Shown here piece after piece: positions 47,901 through 58,819 of a stretch of DNA of 64,000 bases. The translations under genes were made by a program, and so were the position numbers. How positions within the stretch are numbered: position 1 is the first letter of the stretch; the number at the start of each line of letters is the position of its first letter. The notes under the pieces were generated by a model. It did not search any database. It worked only from the letters and a program-made list of their open reading frames with translations, and was not told the DNA's origin. This DNA comes from Typha latifolia (taxonomy: Eukaryota > Streptophyta > Magnoliopsida > Poales > Typhaceae), in assembly GCA_019914945.1 (NCBI GenBank), contig CM034113.1:8474850-8538849 (forward strand). The letters run 5' to 3'.

Positions 47901-48320
47901 ATGTCTCCCATCTCAAAGCTCTCTCTCTTCCTCGCTCTCACTTCCCTCTTCCTCATGGCGGCCGCGAGCCGCGACCTCCCGCGGCTCGAGCCCGACCGAG
48001 TCAAATCTTTACAGGCTCGGCTCAACGCAGGATTAGACCAGGGAGGAGCAGGAGGAGGAGGAGGTGGTGGGCTCGTAGATTGCTGGAATGCGTTGCTGGA
48101 GATAAAGTCATGCACGAACGAGATCGTGCTCTTCTTCTTGAACGGGGAGTCGTACCTTGGACTCGACTGCTGCCGTGCGATTCGCACCATCACACTCCAT
48201 TGCTGGCCTTCCATGCTCACTTCTCTTGGGTTCACTTCGCAGGAGGGTGATATCCTACGTGGCTACTGCGACGCCGAGGCCGGACCTGCGCCGGCTGCAT
48301 CTAAATTGCTCCGTCTGTAG
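47901..48320 (+). CDS. EC1: egg cell-secreted protein 1-like (EC1), prolamin-like domain
   Basis: Intronless, 139 aa. Signal peptide about 1-22 (LSLFLALTSLFLMAAAS). The mature part has six cysteines in the EC1/prolamin-like order: DCWNALLEIKSC, then LDCCRAIRTITLHCW, then GYCDAE, with a typical hydrophobic-Asn-Gly segment between (VLFFLNGESYLGLDCC). EC1 proteins are stored in the egg cell and secreted on sperm arrival. They trigger relocalisation of HAP2/GCS1 and permit gamete fusion. A poly-Gly stretch (GGAGGGGGGG, about residues 48-57) in the linker before the domain is unusual and is probably a low-complexity expansion. Intronless structure and size fit the family. Expression in the egg cell is inferred from the family. 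Confidence 0.88.
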   Translation: MSPISKLSLFLALTSLFLMAAASRDLPRLEPDRVKSLQARLNAGLDQGGAGGGGGGGLVDCWNALLEIKSCTNEIVLFFLNGESYLGLDCCRAIRTITLHCWPSMLTSLGFTSQEGDILRGYCDAEAGPAPAASKLLRL

Positions 48321-48950
48321 GACGAGAGGAAGGATAGAGAGATAGAGAGAGAGAGTTTATGGAGTTGGATGTGGTTTTCATTTTTAATCTGTATTGGTGT
48401 TCAACCCCACGCTCAATGAATCGAATAAATACTAGTGTTTTCTTGCATATTTTTTGTGCTCGGTTTTTTTTTTCATGGATATCCTTCAAAGTTTTTATTT
48501 GTATAAATATGCTCTTCTAAATTTTTATATTTCTATCCTTGAAAATCTATAATTTTGTTTGGAAATTTTTTTAGCTTATTTTTTAATAATTTTATAGATT
48601 TATGAAAAAACCAAATATGTTAATAAGAGATACACACGCCAACACTAACTTTTGAGATGTACACATATAAATAAGAGATTTTATTAGGGTTTACATGCAT
48701 AAAAGTCCAAAAATTTCTCGAGAACATTTAGCTCAAGTTAATAATGGTAGACTTGGGCTAAGCCCAGGCCCATGGACACTTTTGCCCTGAGGAATTTGTT
48801 CGATTCCGCTCTCTCTCTCTCTCTCTCTCTTCTCCAGTTGCTCACCGAATTTTCGAAAGAGGGTGAGGATCTCGGTCGTCTGCCCTAATATCCTCGGTAC
48901 TCCATTCCACTACCAAATGCGAGCTTAGCCGTAGGAGTAATCGAGGGGAA
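48321..48950. other. intergenic between EC1 and PLM
   Basis: EC1 3' UTR, an AT-rich stretch, then a (CT)n tract at 48809-48830 in what is probably the PLM promoter or leader. No gene. Confidence 0.6.
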
Positions 48951-51900
48951 ATGGCGAAGGCGAAGCCGTTACTGGGAGTGGTGAGGAGTGGTGGGGGCCT
49001 AGGCTTGACGGCGATCTCGTACGTGTGCTTTGACTACGTCGGCCAAGTGTATCCCACCTGGCACCGGCGGATGCAGCCCATTTTATGGGCAGCACTTGTC
49101 CTTGTCGCGGTGGCCCGGACTCCGTTCTATAGGCATTGGTCGAAGGAGCTGCGTGCGGCGATCCCTTTCCTCGCTTCGATTGTGTTCATGCTGCTCGCGC
49201 TACTGTGTGAAGCCCTCTCCGTTCGATTCGTCACCGCTGTTCTTGGTCTCGATTGGCACGGGTTAGTGTTGGAAATTAGAATATTCACTTGAAAATTTGC
49301 GTTTTTTTTAGTTAAAACTTTTTTAAAAGAATTTCTTTGTTGTGTTTCTTCAGAAAAATTTGAAAATTTTAGTCTATTCGGAACTAAATGCTAACATTTA
49401 GATGATAAATGTTGAAATTGTGCTTTTGTTTTCTGAACTAATTCCTACTTCGATTTTATGGTGTTTTTTCCTCTGAAAAATTGGAGTCTCTGATAATGCA
49501 TGTGCAATTGGACAAAGTATTGGTATAATATCATATGTGTTGGGATCAAATATACTCTATAAGTCAGTGCATTGTCGCCTTTTGGTAGGGTTAATCTGTC
49601 TAGAGCTTGGTACTTGCTACTTGTGAATTAATAAGAACTCCCTTTGAGCTATGCTGAGATCTGGGAGGTGCCTTTGTACAAGCAAATAGATCTGAATAGC
49701 TGGTATAAGTGAAGTGCTCATACTATCAACTAATGTCCATTGACCTGACACCATCTGTAGATATGCGGGCAATTGTTGCATGTAGAATCTAATCGCCCTA
49801 GACTTGATCATGCCCAAAAAAAAAAAAAAAAAAAAAACCTTTAGTTCAGGTAACTAATAAGTTTTATGATCACAGAATGAGCATATTGCATACTTGCTAG
49901 AGCTAGAATATGGATCCCATTGTCCAATCTTATTCTCCCCATCAGCCCTCCTCTAATAGCAATAAATGAAAACTTTGTTCCGAGACAAGTGAAGTCCATA
50001 AACTTTTGCATCATTTTGTCTGTATATAAATGACTCCATCTGTCGTTCTGAAGATATTACATTCTTATGACAAACTCTCCATGCTCATTATTGAACTCAT
50101 ATGTTGGAAACATTCATATTACAGCTCTGCTGCCCCTCTTCCTGATACTGGTCAGTGGCTGCTTTTAGCATTGAATGAGAAGCTTCCTCAGATTGTTGTC
50201 GATATACTAAGAGCTCATGTTATTACACTTCACCATTACTTGATGTTATTTATCATGTTGGGCTTTTCTGTGCTATTCAACTCCATCAAAGCTCCTGGCC
50301 TTGGACTAGCAGCAAGATATATGTTCACCATGGGTATAGGTCGTCTCCTCCGGGCGATAACATTTGTTTCTACAATTCTTCCATCACTACGGCCCTGGTG
50401 TGCTTTATCTCGATTTCCTGTTCCTTCACATCCACATCCCTGGGCACAAAAGTATTATATGCCATACGTTTCTGATCCCGATGCCATTCGCAGGCTAATA
50501 CAAAAGGATACGCATTATGGTTTGTTCTTTTTGGTCAGATTATATATAGAATTTTATCAACTAATTGATGCAGATACTTTGATCAGTTCAGATTTCAGAG
50601 CGATTAACTTTTATTTTTTTCCCCTTTTCCTGCTTCCTTTTGGATGTAGCAAATGTTCAAGATTATCCGGGCGAATACCAACCTGATTGGGGACGGATGA
50701 GCTTCCTAATAGACATATTGAGGCCAACTGTTCCAGAAGGGTCATCATGGTACCTATTGCTGAAGAAAGCTGGTGGTGGTTGCAATGACCTAATGTATAG
50801 TGGTCATATGCTTGTTGCTGTACTTACTGCTATGGCATGGACGGTATATCTGGACTCTGCTGCTAAATTCATATATTTATATGACTAAAAGCATGTTTTA
50901 TTGTCTCTAGATCCAATAATATATTATACTGTTTCTGTTCTTTTGAGATACATGATGTGCTCAATTGCTTTCTATATGTTAGCATGATCATCCTGAAAGT
51001 GAATCAAGTTGTCTCCATTCTATCAAAAGAAAAGCTGTATCTTTGGCTGATTATTGACATTCTTCCTTTCCAATTATAATTGTTGTTGATTTGCTTTTGC
51101 CCTATATGCTTCTTTGAAGAATTTCTGGTGATTTAAGTCGAGCAAATCTGTCACAAAACAAAGACAGAGTTATCTAATAGTTTGTAACCCTTTGGAAAAT
51201 TTAGCATCTTATTCATTGGTATCATACAAATAACTCCTCAATCTTCTGAAAATGAAAATTATAACCATGACAGTCAACACTTGTACTTGCTACTCAATAT
51301 CTTCTTCACGAATCCTGATTTGCTTGTTATTCATGTGAAGAAGAATCTTGAATGGTAATGTTTAGATGTTCAACAAATATCACTATATATTGTGTTAGAT
51401 GATGTGGTGCTTCTTCTGCAGATGGTTAGTATGTCAAGTACCTTAAACTTGCAACATTGATTATCTTTGATTGTTATTTTACTAAATTCAGGAACGTAGT
51501 GGATATCCAAGTAAAGCACAAAGTATACTAATCCATTTACATCCATATTTTGATAAGGTGTTGCATTTGGAATAGGAGATGTTGAGTTGTGATCCTGCTT
51601 TCTGGACCTTAAAAAACTTGACATGCTCAATGAAGACACCTAAAATGATCAATGGTGACCTTGCAAGATCATTGGTTCTGAACATTCTAAAAACTCATAT
51701 TCCGATGCATTGCACATTCTCAGGAAGCATATGGAGGCTGGACCTCTGCTGCTATATGGATGCTCGTCCTGCATAGTGCCCAAAGAGAAGTGCGTGAACG
51801 CCACCATTACAGCGTAGACTGTGTTGTGGCAATCTATGTTGGCATCCTCTTGTGGAGGATGACTGGTTTTATTTGGTCGGCAAAAGACACTTCCCGAGCT

Positions 51901-52119
51901 AGAAGACTTTCCAAACTCGATGAGCTGCAAGGCAGATTGATCCATGCAGCCAAGGATTCAGACATGGGTGAGATCAGGGAGCTCTTAAAGGAAGTGGAGT
52001 TGGCTGGTCAAGAGAGCCAGAGTTTTTCGCAGCGGACCATCTTGGCGTTTGCTGGGATGGCTATAATCTTCACGCTCACCTGTGTCCTCCTAGCCTTTAC
52101 ATTGACTAGTGATGGCTGA
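48951..52119 (+). CDS. PLM: sphingomyelin-synthase-like membrane protein (PHLOEM UNLOADING MODULATOR type)
   Basis: Four coding exons (48951-49261, 50125-50519, 50650-50843, 51724-52119) join to 431 aa. Several hydrophobic segments occur, for example ILWAALVLVAVA and LASIVFMLLALLCEAL near the N-terminus, HYLMLFIMLGFSVLF in the middle, and a C-terminal helix (ILAFAGMAIIFTLTCVLLAF). The PAP2/LPP-type catalytic triad of the SMS family is visible: His288 in MYSGH, His328 and Asp332 in HHYSVD. The region GIGRLLRAITFVSTILPS is also typical. The Arabidopsis homologue PLM (At1g43580) acts in the ER/Golgi in sphingolipid metabolism and affects plasmodesmal structure and phloem unloading. The large third intron (880 nt) holds no recognisable gene. 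Splice phases are consistent and the gene looks intact. Confidence 0.88.
49816..49837. repeat. poly-A tract in PLM intron 1
   Basis: 22 consecutive A residues, possibly the tail of an old retro-insertion. The sequence just upstream (about 49590-49815) shows no recognisable gene. Confidence 0.8.
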
Positions 52120-52675
52120 TTGCTTGCAATTCATGCAGTGCTTGTGTTATAACACTTCACATTCTCCTTTTTATGGTAGATTAATTGAGTGTCTCTTTTG
52201 CTTTAGTCCAGTAAAAGCGAAGTTTCCTCTGAATACTTCTAACCTCTATGTTGGAAACTCATATCATTTGAGTACATGCAACATAACAAATCATCAACTC
52301 TAGCAAATATATGATTAACGACGAAGCTAGAATATAGAATTGTTTTTCCGAATTGTTCTAGAATTCAGGATAGTGAAAAGAATGGGTGTAAACTGAAATA
52401 AATATAATTTAGGGTGTGAAATGAAAACAAAAAACAAAATCCCTTAATTTGCACAGGGGCAAAATCGGGATAGTGGTATATATGATGCGTGCCTTCCGGC
52501 TCACAGTCACGTGGCGTAGACGATAAGACTTAACCCGTGACGCCCGACCGTAACCCCTCTTTCTATAAAATAATATCTCCCTCTCTCTCCAACATCTTTG
52601 GGGTTGGGGAGCTTCGCGAGTCGCCAGTTCGGAGAAAACCGAGCGAGACCAAGGAAGACACACAAACCCTAGAAG
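52120..52675. other. intergenic between PLM and thioredoxin y
   Basis: PLM 3' UTR followed by the thioredoxin promoter, with a G-box CACGTG at 52508-52513 and a telo-box near 52664. No further gene. Confidence 0.6.
52508..52513. promoter_or_regulatory. G-box (CACGTG) upstream of thioredoxin y
   Basis: A perfect G-box 168 bp before the ATG, a common site for light- and ABA-responsive bZIP/bHLH factors in genes for plastid proteins. Confidence 0.5.
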
Positions 52676-54861
52676 ATGGCGGTCTCCTCTACCACGTCGA
52701 CCGTGTTTTCGTGCCATCTCGGCCGTTCGATTCCTCTACTCGAGTCCGCCAAGCTCTCCGCCTCGAGATCGCTGCGGTGCGCTCCGCTTCGCCGCTCCCT
52801 GGCGAGGAGTCGGAGAATCTCCGCGCTTCCCCAGCGCCCAGTTGTTCCTAAGGTGACGGTGTTTTCTTCTTCTAATCGAGTTCCTTGTACTCTTGAAAGT
52901 TTATTAGGTTTCCTATTAGGGAAATGGTAGAATTCTTTAACTCCAGCTGCTGCTATTTAGCTGTTGGAAATAAATTACAACATTGATAGAGTGGATATTG
53001 GAATTGATCTCTTTTCTCAAGGGCTACTTTTCATCCTGGTAACAGTTATTACGAAAAAGTAATCCTTTTCTGAAATGTTACTGCTTTCATTCAACAGCAG
53101 CACTTGTGCCTTCTCTACTAAGAGCTTTAGATCGTAACTAGGTTTCTTATCCTGACCAAATCCGCTTCCTCTTTTAATCCTAATGATTTAATTGTAAGAA
53201 TGTACAACATCCTAATGGTCAGTTTCTCATGGTGTGATCACAAGTTCTGTCTTCTCAATTAAAGGCTATTGCTCTTATTACTTCTGAACTACAATTAGGG
53301 GGTACACGAAGAAAATCCACAAACAGGGTATAAATGTATAATACTGCAACTGCTATCATTTGTATTGCTTGTGTTATGTCATTCCTGTAAGCGTCCCTTA
53401 TCGTTCTTTAAAAATTAATATGGGATTTGTATGCTACCAATCCCCATATGTTTGTAGGTCATGTTGTCTAAACCAGTAGTTGACTTGTTCCCTTTTGAGT
53501 TGTTACTTTGCAAATCAAAGTATCTTACGTAGTGTGTACCATCCATCTTCAACCACCGGGTACCTTATTTTTTAAAAGGGAGCATTTGCTGAGACTATTT
53601 ATATGCTAACATTATTATCTGTCCAGATAAAAGGCAGGTTTTTGCATATGGATGCATTGCATGCTCTCTCTCAGTCTCTCTGTAACTGCAGTGTTTTGTT
53701 GAGCTGTTATACTAAGCTTTCTTTGCCTTATTCTGTAGGTTGAAGCAAAGAAGAAATCATTTTCTTCATTTGATGAATTACTGGAAAAATCGGATAAACC
53801 TGTGCTGGTCGACTTTTATGCAACTTGGTGAGTATTTGAACTTTTCTGTTTTGGGGGAAACCATTGTTATTCCACATGAACTATATTGACTGCAAATTAG
53901 TTTGTTATATATTATCTTTTCTCTATTCTCATTATTCCTATTTTTGTTGTTGTCGACATTGTGAACTTAGACTAGACTCGAGTTTATAAATCCGAGTCCT
54001 AAACATGATTGTCTCATAACATTTCTTGGTTGTCTTATGTTTGGTCATTTTAAATCTGGAGTAAGCTGTTCAGTTCATAATAGGTAACTTCTGGACTTTA
54101 TGTGCTCCACTCTGATAAGTTGAAGAGGTGAGTTTTGTGCTTCGGGTTTTGTCTACTGAAGTTCTACCAAGTAAATTGATTTCTGGAGGTCTAGGGAGTT
54201 ATGAAGTTGGTATAAAGTGGATATTACATTTTTCTCTGCTATCACTCATTTTTCATATCCCCTGTTCTGAGCTTATTCCTCATTTGATATGTCCCTTCAC
54301 TTTTTCATGGAGAGAGAAATCCTTTTGGTATGATTCTGGGGGCAAATCACTCCAAAAATGTTCAAGTAATAAGTAGTATTTCATTTGTTCTTGAGCCATT
54401 AGGTGAATTAATGTTGTCTTATCCTCCTTGGATGCCATTGCCTCTATTTCCTTTTTCAGGTGTGGTCCTTGCCAATTCATGGTTCCTGTTCTTGAGGAAG
54501 TTAGTGAAAAGTTAAAAGACAAAATTCAAGTGGTCAAAATTGATACAGAGAAGTACACAAGCATTGCAAACCGTTACGCAATCGAAGCACTGCCCACCTT
54601 TGTCATCTTTCGGAATGGGAAGCCTTGCGATCGCTTTGTAAGAATAACTGTATTTCCATTCAATATTTTCGCAATGACAGTCCAGTGGCGATCTCTTGAT
54701 TTTTCTTTAGCTGTTACCCGTTCACGTGATTCTTCCTGTATAATGCTTTATTATTTTCTGCTGTGGCAATTATTATTCTCATTAATTTTCAGGAAGGAGC
54801 ACTGCCTGCTAAACAGCTCATTGAACGCATTGAGAGCGCTCTCAACAAGGTCCCACAGTAG
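52676..54861 (+). CDS. TRXY: chloroplast thioredoxin y
   Basis: Four coding exons (52676-52852, 53739-53827, 54460-54637, 54793-54861) join to 170 aa. The first about 59 residues are Ser/Arg-rich and form a plastid transit peptide (LRCAPLRRSLARSRRISALP). The mature domain carries the redox site WCGPC at 89-93, which is split by the second intron inside the Trp codon. It also carries the cis-Pro segment ALPTFVIFRNG and the C-terminal EGALPAKQLIERIE, characteristic of the y type. Trx y reduces stromal partners such as peroxiredoxin Q and methionine sulfoxide reductases in antioxidant defence. All active-site residues are intact. The y-type call against m or x relies on CGPCQFMVPVLEEV and CDRFEGALP. 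Confidence 0.93.
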
Positions 54862-56927
54862 CATTACTGGTGAGGATTTCAGATTCCAAATTGTGTGGTT
54901 CAAGAACAACTGTAGCAGCTCCTTTTTTTCCCCTCTAATAGAGCTTTCATTTTTTCCCGCCATGCTGGCTTCAAAAACAGATTGCTTGATCACCTGGTGA
55001 CTATCAAGAGCTTTGAACTGGATAGTTATTTCTGTAACAGTTGGGAAATTCAAGATGTTTGAAGGCAGAATGAGTACTTCAACAAGTGAAGTCAAGTCAC
55101 ATTATAAAACTTGAAAAGGAAAAAAAGAAAAAAAGAAAAAAAGAAGAGAAAGACACGGCTTGTTCTGTTTAAAGCCTTCTTCTTGTCAAAACATTATTGT
55201 TCATATAATATTTTTTCAAACATCCTTGTAGCTGGTTACATCTCAACAAACTAATTTCTATATGCTCGTAGTCTCTGATGGACTTAAATGTCTTTTGCTC
55301 TGTACTAGATTTTGCTTCTTGGTCGTGTCTGATTCATTGAAAAATGATTGTAATTACTAATGAAATTAATCATGGGGCTTTTTACCAATTAACAGCTTCA
55401 TGGGGGAAAAAGAAACAAGGAGGCATCCTTCTGGCTCCTGCCAACAGTACAATGTCTTACCCTGGGTTGATCTTTTTACAAGATTAAAAGCTCGTTCAAC
55501 TTGGTCAATAAATAAAAAAGGCAGAGCTAGTTCCACCTTTACATATTTAATATATAATGAACCAAAAACTATTTCATTTGAATCTAAAACTTATTAGAGA
55601 ACAATTTACTTGGCACAACGCTCCTAAATCACCCCAGCACGACTCAAAAAATAGTACATTATCTCAAGCACACGAGGATGTTATTCAATATATACTTCCA
55701 TGACTCGAAGTGTTCATTCCCTGTACTATTACTACACTACCTTCCCCATATGAACGCTTGTAAGTTGTAACCCAAAGGGATTTTGAATGATCTAAGCCAG
55801 CCAATAGACGTCTTTAAGACACGGATAAGATAATTATGATAATTAGGTAGTTGCCTGGCAAGCATGTGGCTGGATTGAATGAGATATATGATTTCCAGAA
55901 ATTGAGGAGTTCCCTGCACGATCCGGCAATTGTATTGGATGACAAATTAAATCCCCCTGGAGAGCTTTTTGACTATTTTGAATCTACACATCAAGTAATG
56001 TATTCAAGTAAGAGAATTAAGTTACTGTACAAGATAATTCGTACGCGTATATAAAAATTATTATCTGAATTAGTAATTTTATTTAATTAAAAATACTTTC
56101 TCTATCAGAGATTTTTTTTAGTATGCATAAAGAAAAAATTATTGAATAAAATTATTTTAGTTTAAAATTCACTTACTTGACAGACATAAAATAATTAAAA
56201 ACTCGTTTTTCTTATCGTATTTAGATGGCCAATCGATTAATTGCTCTTGTAATGGTTAAGAAAGAGGAGATAGCCGAAGTCATAATGATCCTGTCATCGA
56301 TTAATTAGCCTCGAAGAAACTTAACCTTTTAACACTTTTGGTGATCTATCCCGCGTACGAGAGTTTGACAAAGTAGACCAATCTGATGTCTTCGTGACTA
56401 AGCTAAAGTCTTGCCTGCTGTTCTCTATCTCTTTCCTGCTCCATGATAGAGTAGTTAGATATCCCAACTAGTTGAAATAAAATATAGAAGTTTCAAAGAG
56501 ACGCCTCTACGCTTCTAACTCATCGCATTAACTTTATCACATTCTTCTAATAACCACGGTTTCATTTTTATCAAAAAGATTATATATATGGTTGGAAATT
56601 AATTTTTTAAACTCCTTTGTTTATCTTAATTATAGAGATTATTTATTGCGCCTTGAATTAATTCATAGAGGTTCACTTAATAATACTAAATTAGCACAAA
56701 GCTGGGATTAGCTATGCAGTGGATTATTCTCCATTAATTATATAAAATTCTCCGTGTGAATAGAAGAAGTCATGCAACACGCTTCTGGTGTTATGCATTT
56801 TCCTACCACATTCATGAACTCCTTATGACTCCATGGGTACCGATATGAACTACTATTATAATATCAAACTGCAAAAATTATCCCTATAAGTTTGTAATTT
56901 AATATCTTCTCTTCTCCTATATATACC
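54862..56927. other. intergenic between thioredoxin y and ASR
   Basis: Thioredoxin 3' UTR, AT-rich sequence, and at about 55851-56040 a coding-like scrap of unknown family on the plus strand. No supported gene. Confidence 0.5.
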
Positions 56928-56935
56928 TGCCAATA
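56928..56935 (+). promoter_or_regulatory. TATA box of the ASR gene
   Basis: TATATATA lies 85 bp upstream of the ATG at 57013, on the coding strand. Confidence 0.6.
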
Positions 56936-57012
56936 GAGGAGCTGTTACCATATCACTAACATACAATCTTTGATCATTCCTATATACTAAATTAATCTCT
57001 CAAGTCTCAAGC

Positions 57013-57741
57013 ATGTCGGAGGAGAAGCACCACCACCACATCTTCCACCACAAGAAGGAGGAGGAGAATCCATCCGAAGTCGACTATGAGAAGGAGGAGA
57101 AGCACCACAAGCACATGGAGCAACTCGGCAAGCTCGGCACCGTCGCCGCCGGCGCCTACGCCATGGTGAGTCCTCAACCTCTGCAGACACCTTCTTCTTC
57201 TTCTTCTTCTTCTTCTTCTTCTTCTTCTTCTTCTTCTTCTTCTTCTTCTTCTTCTGATGTATTTTTGGCATTTTGATGATCTTAATATGTACGCAAATGA
57301 GACAAATGAAATTTTAATGCTTAAGATTGTTAAAAGAGGTCATCGTGTATGAGTATTTAAAATATATCCAAAAACACCCTTCAAGACATAATAGAAGTCA
57401 TGAAAAGAGAAAAAGAAAATTGAACATCGAACCGATACACTCATCTATCGTATTTTTAAGACCTTTATCTAAATCCTAATCTCTGAATAGTATATGAGTA
57501 TTTCTGTCATTTAATGTGTATGGCTAGATTAAGAGAATGTGAAATACGATTGACAGTGATGTTATATATGAACATGCAGCATGAGAAGCACAAGGCGAAG
57601 AAAGACCCAGAGAACGCACACAAGCATAAGATTAAAGAAGAGATCGCCGCAACTGTTGCTGTAGGCAGTGCTGGGTTTGTATTCCACGAGCACCACGAGA
57701 AGAAAGATGCAAAGAAAGAGGCAAAGAAGCAGGGCCATTAA
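57013..57741 (+). CDS. ASR: abscisic acid, stress and ripening-induced protein (ASR)
   Basis: Two exons (57013-57165, 57580-57741) join to 104 aa. It opens with the His-rich metal-binding stretch [18 protein letters not shown]. It continues with [20 protein letters not shown] and the ABA/WDS domain core ([20 protein letters not shown]), and ends [17 protein letters not shown], a Lys-rich nuclear-targeting-like tail. ASRs are small, highly hydrophilic, intrinsically disordered proteins. They bind zinc, act as chaperone-like protectants, and bind sugar-transporter promoters in some species. The intron position after YAM is the one conserved in ASR genes. The intron starts with a long (CTT)n microsatellite only about 25 nt after the donor. 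Start and stop are clear. Confidence 0.96.
57191..57254. repeat. (CTT)n microsatellite in the ASR intron
   Basis: 64 nt of CTT repeat, about 21 units, beginning 26 nt after the 5' splice site. It produces spurious poly-Ser and poly-Lys frames. Confidence 0.97.
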
Positions 57742-58490
57742 TTACGCTCATCACAAGGGATCGTTTAATTATATGGATATATATGCAGATGTTTGGTGTA
57801 TCTATCGATCCCTTGTTTCCATTTTATTTCGCTATGAATAAGTGCTACTGCTACAGAGTGTGTTACATAATTCTTCTTTCGCCTATGTGGATTTCTCTGT
57901 ACCGGTGTTTTAATTTGACTTCTTAAATTTGGAAATCTTATCTTTGTGATGGTAATTTATATTTGTTGCACTATTTTATATCACTATCAGATCAAGTCGT
58001 TATACGGGTCATATATCATGTCGAATTAAATTTGATCGGCCTTTGGTTTTTATTGGAAATATTCAACTAATTACTATATAATAATAATATTACCAAACTA
58101 TACATTCTCACATGCTTATTTATTTAAATGGTCTACGGTCTAAACTTATTATCTAAACAAGTCTATTTTGAGTACATCAACTGGTCGTCTCATAGATGTT
58201 GTAAAAAAAAAAAAGTACTAAACTTATTAATATTTTACCTAAATATTAACACTTCATACCACATAAAACCCATAATATCCTTTTCTTGAGTTCATACATA
58301 TAATCCGTTATACTTATCTAAATTTGATAAGTGATTTTTTTTTCTTTTAGTCTGTCCGATTTTCATATAATAAATCTCTCCAATATTCAAATTAACAGAT
58401 AAATATAAATCAAAAGAAAAAAATATTACTATGGACGTTCGAATTGATACTCAATCCTAACCCGTTCATGGCCCAATCGGTAGTGCTCGA

Positions 58491-58573
<83 letters not shown>

Positions 58574-58819
58574 CGTCACACGTTAAATACTGGAAAAGAT
58601 CCTTGTAAAGAATTATTATAAAGTTCTGTATCTGAGAATGCATCAACGCGTACATGATAAGAGTGACAAAAACATTATATAAATGCTTACTACATACATA
58701 CCGAAAAATCTCTGGTTAGAGTTCACCATCTCTTGGTCCAAATGCCCCACTGAGTAAAAAGGATAACATTCAACAACGAAACTGACACACATGACAGCGC
58801 CACCAAAGAGAGAAGAGAC
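57742..58819. other. intergenic between convergent ASR and EXO70 genes
   Basis: 3' UTRs of both genes, AT-rich sequence, and a compound microsatellite at 58491-58571. No gene. Confidence 0.6.
58491..58571. repeat. compound microsatellite (ATAC)n-(AT)n-(AG)n
   Basis: Three simple repeats back to back: six ATAC units, about 11 AT units and about 17 AG units. Confidence 0.97.

Noticed and set aside
56987..57276. Poly-Lys and poly-Ser proteins around the ASR gene
   Set aside because: Produced by translating the (CTT)n intron microsatellite.
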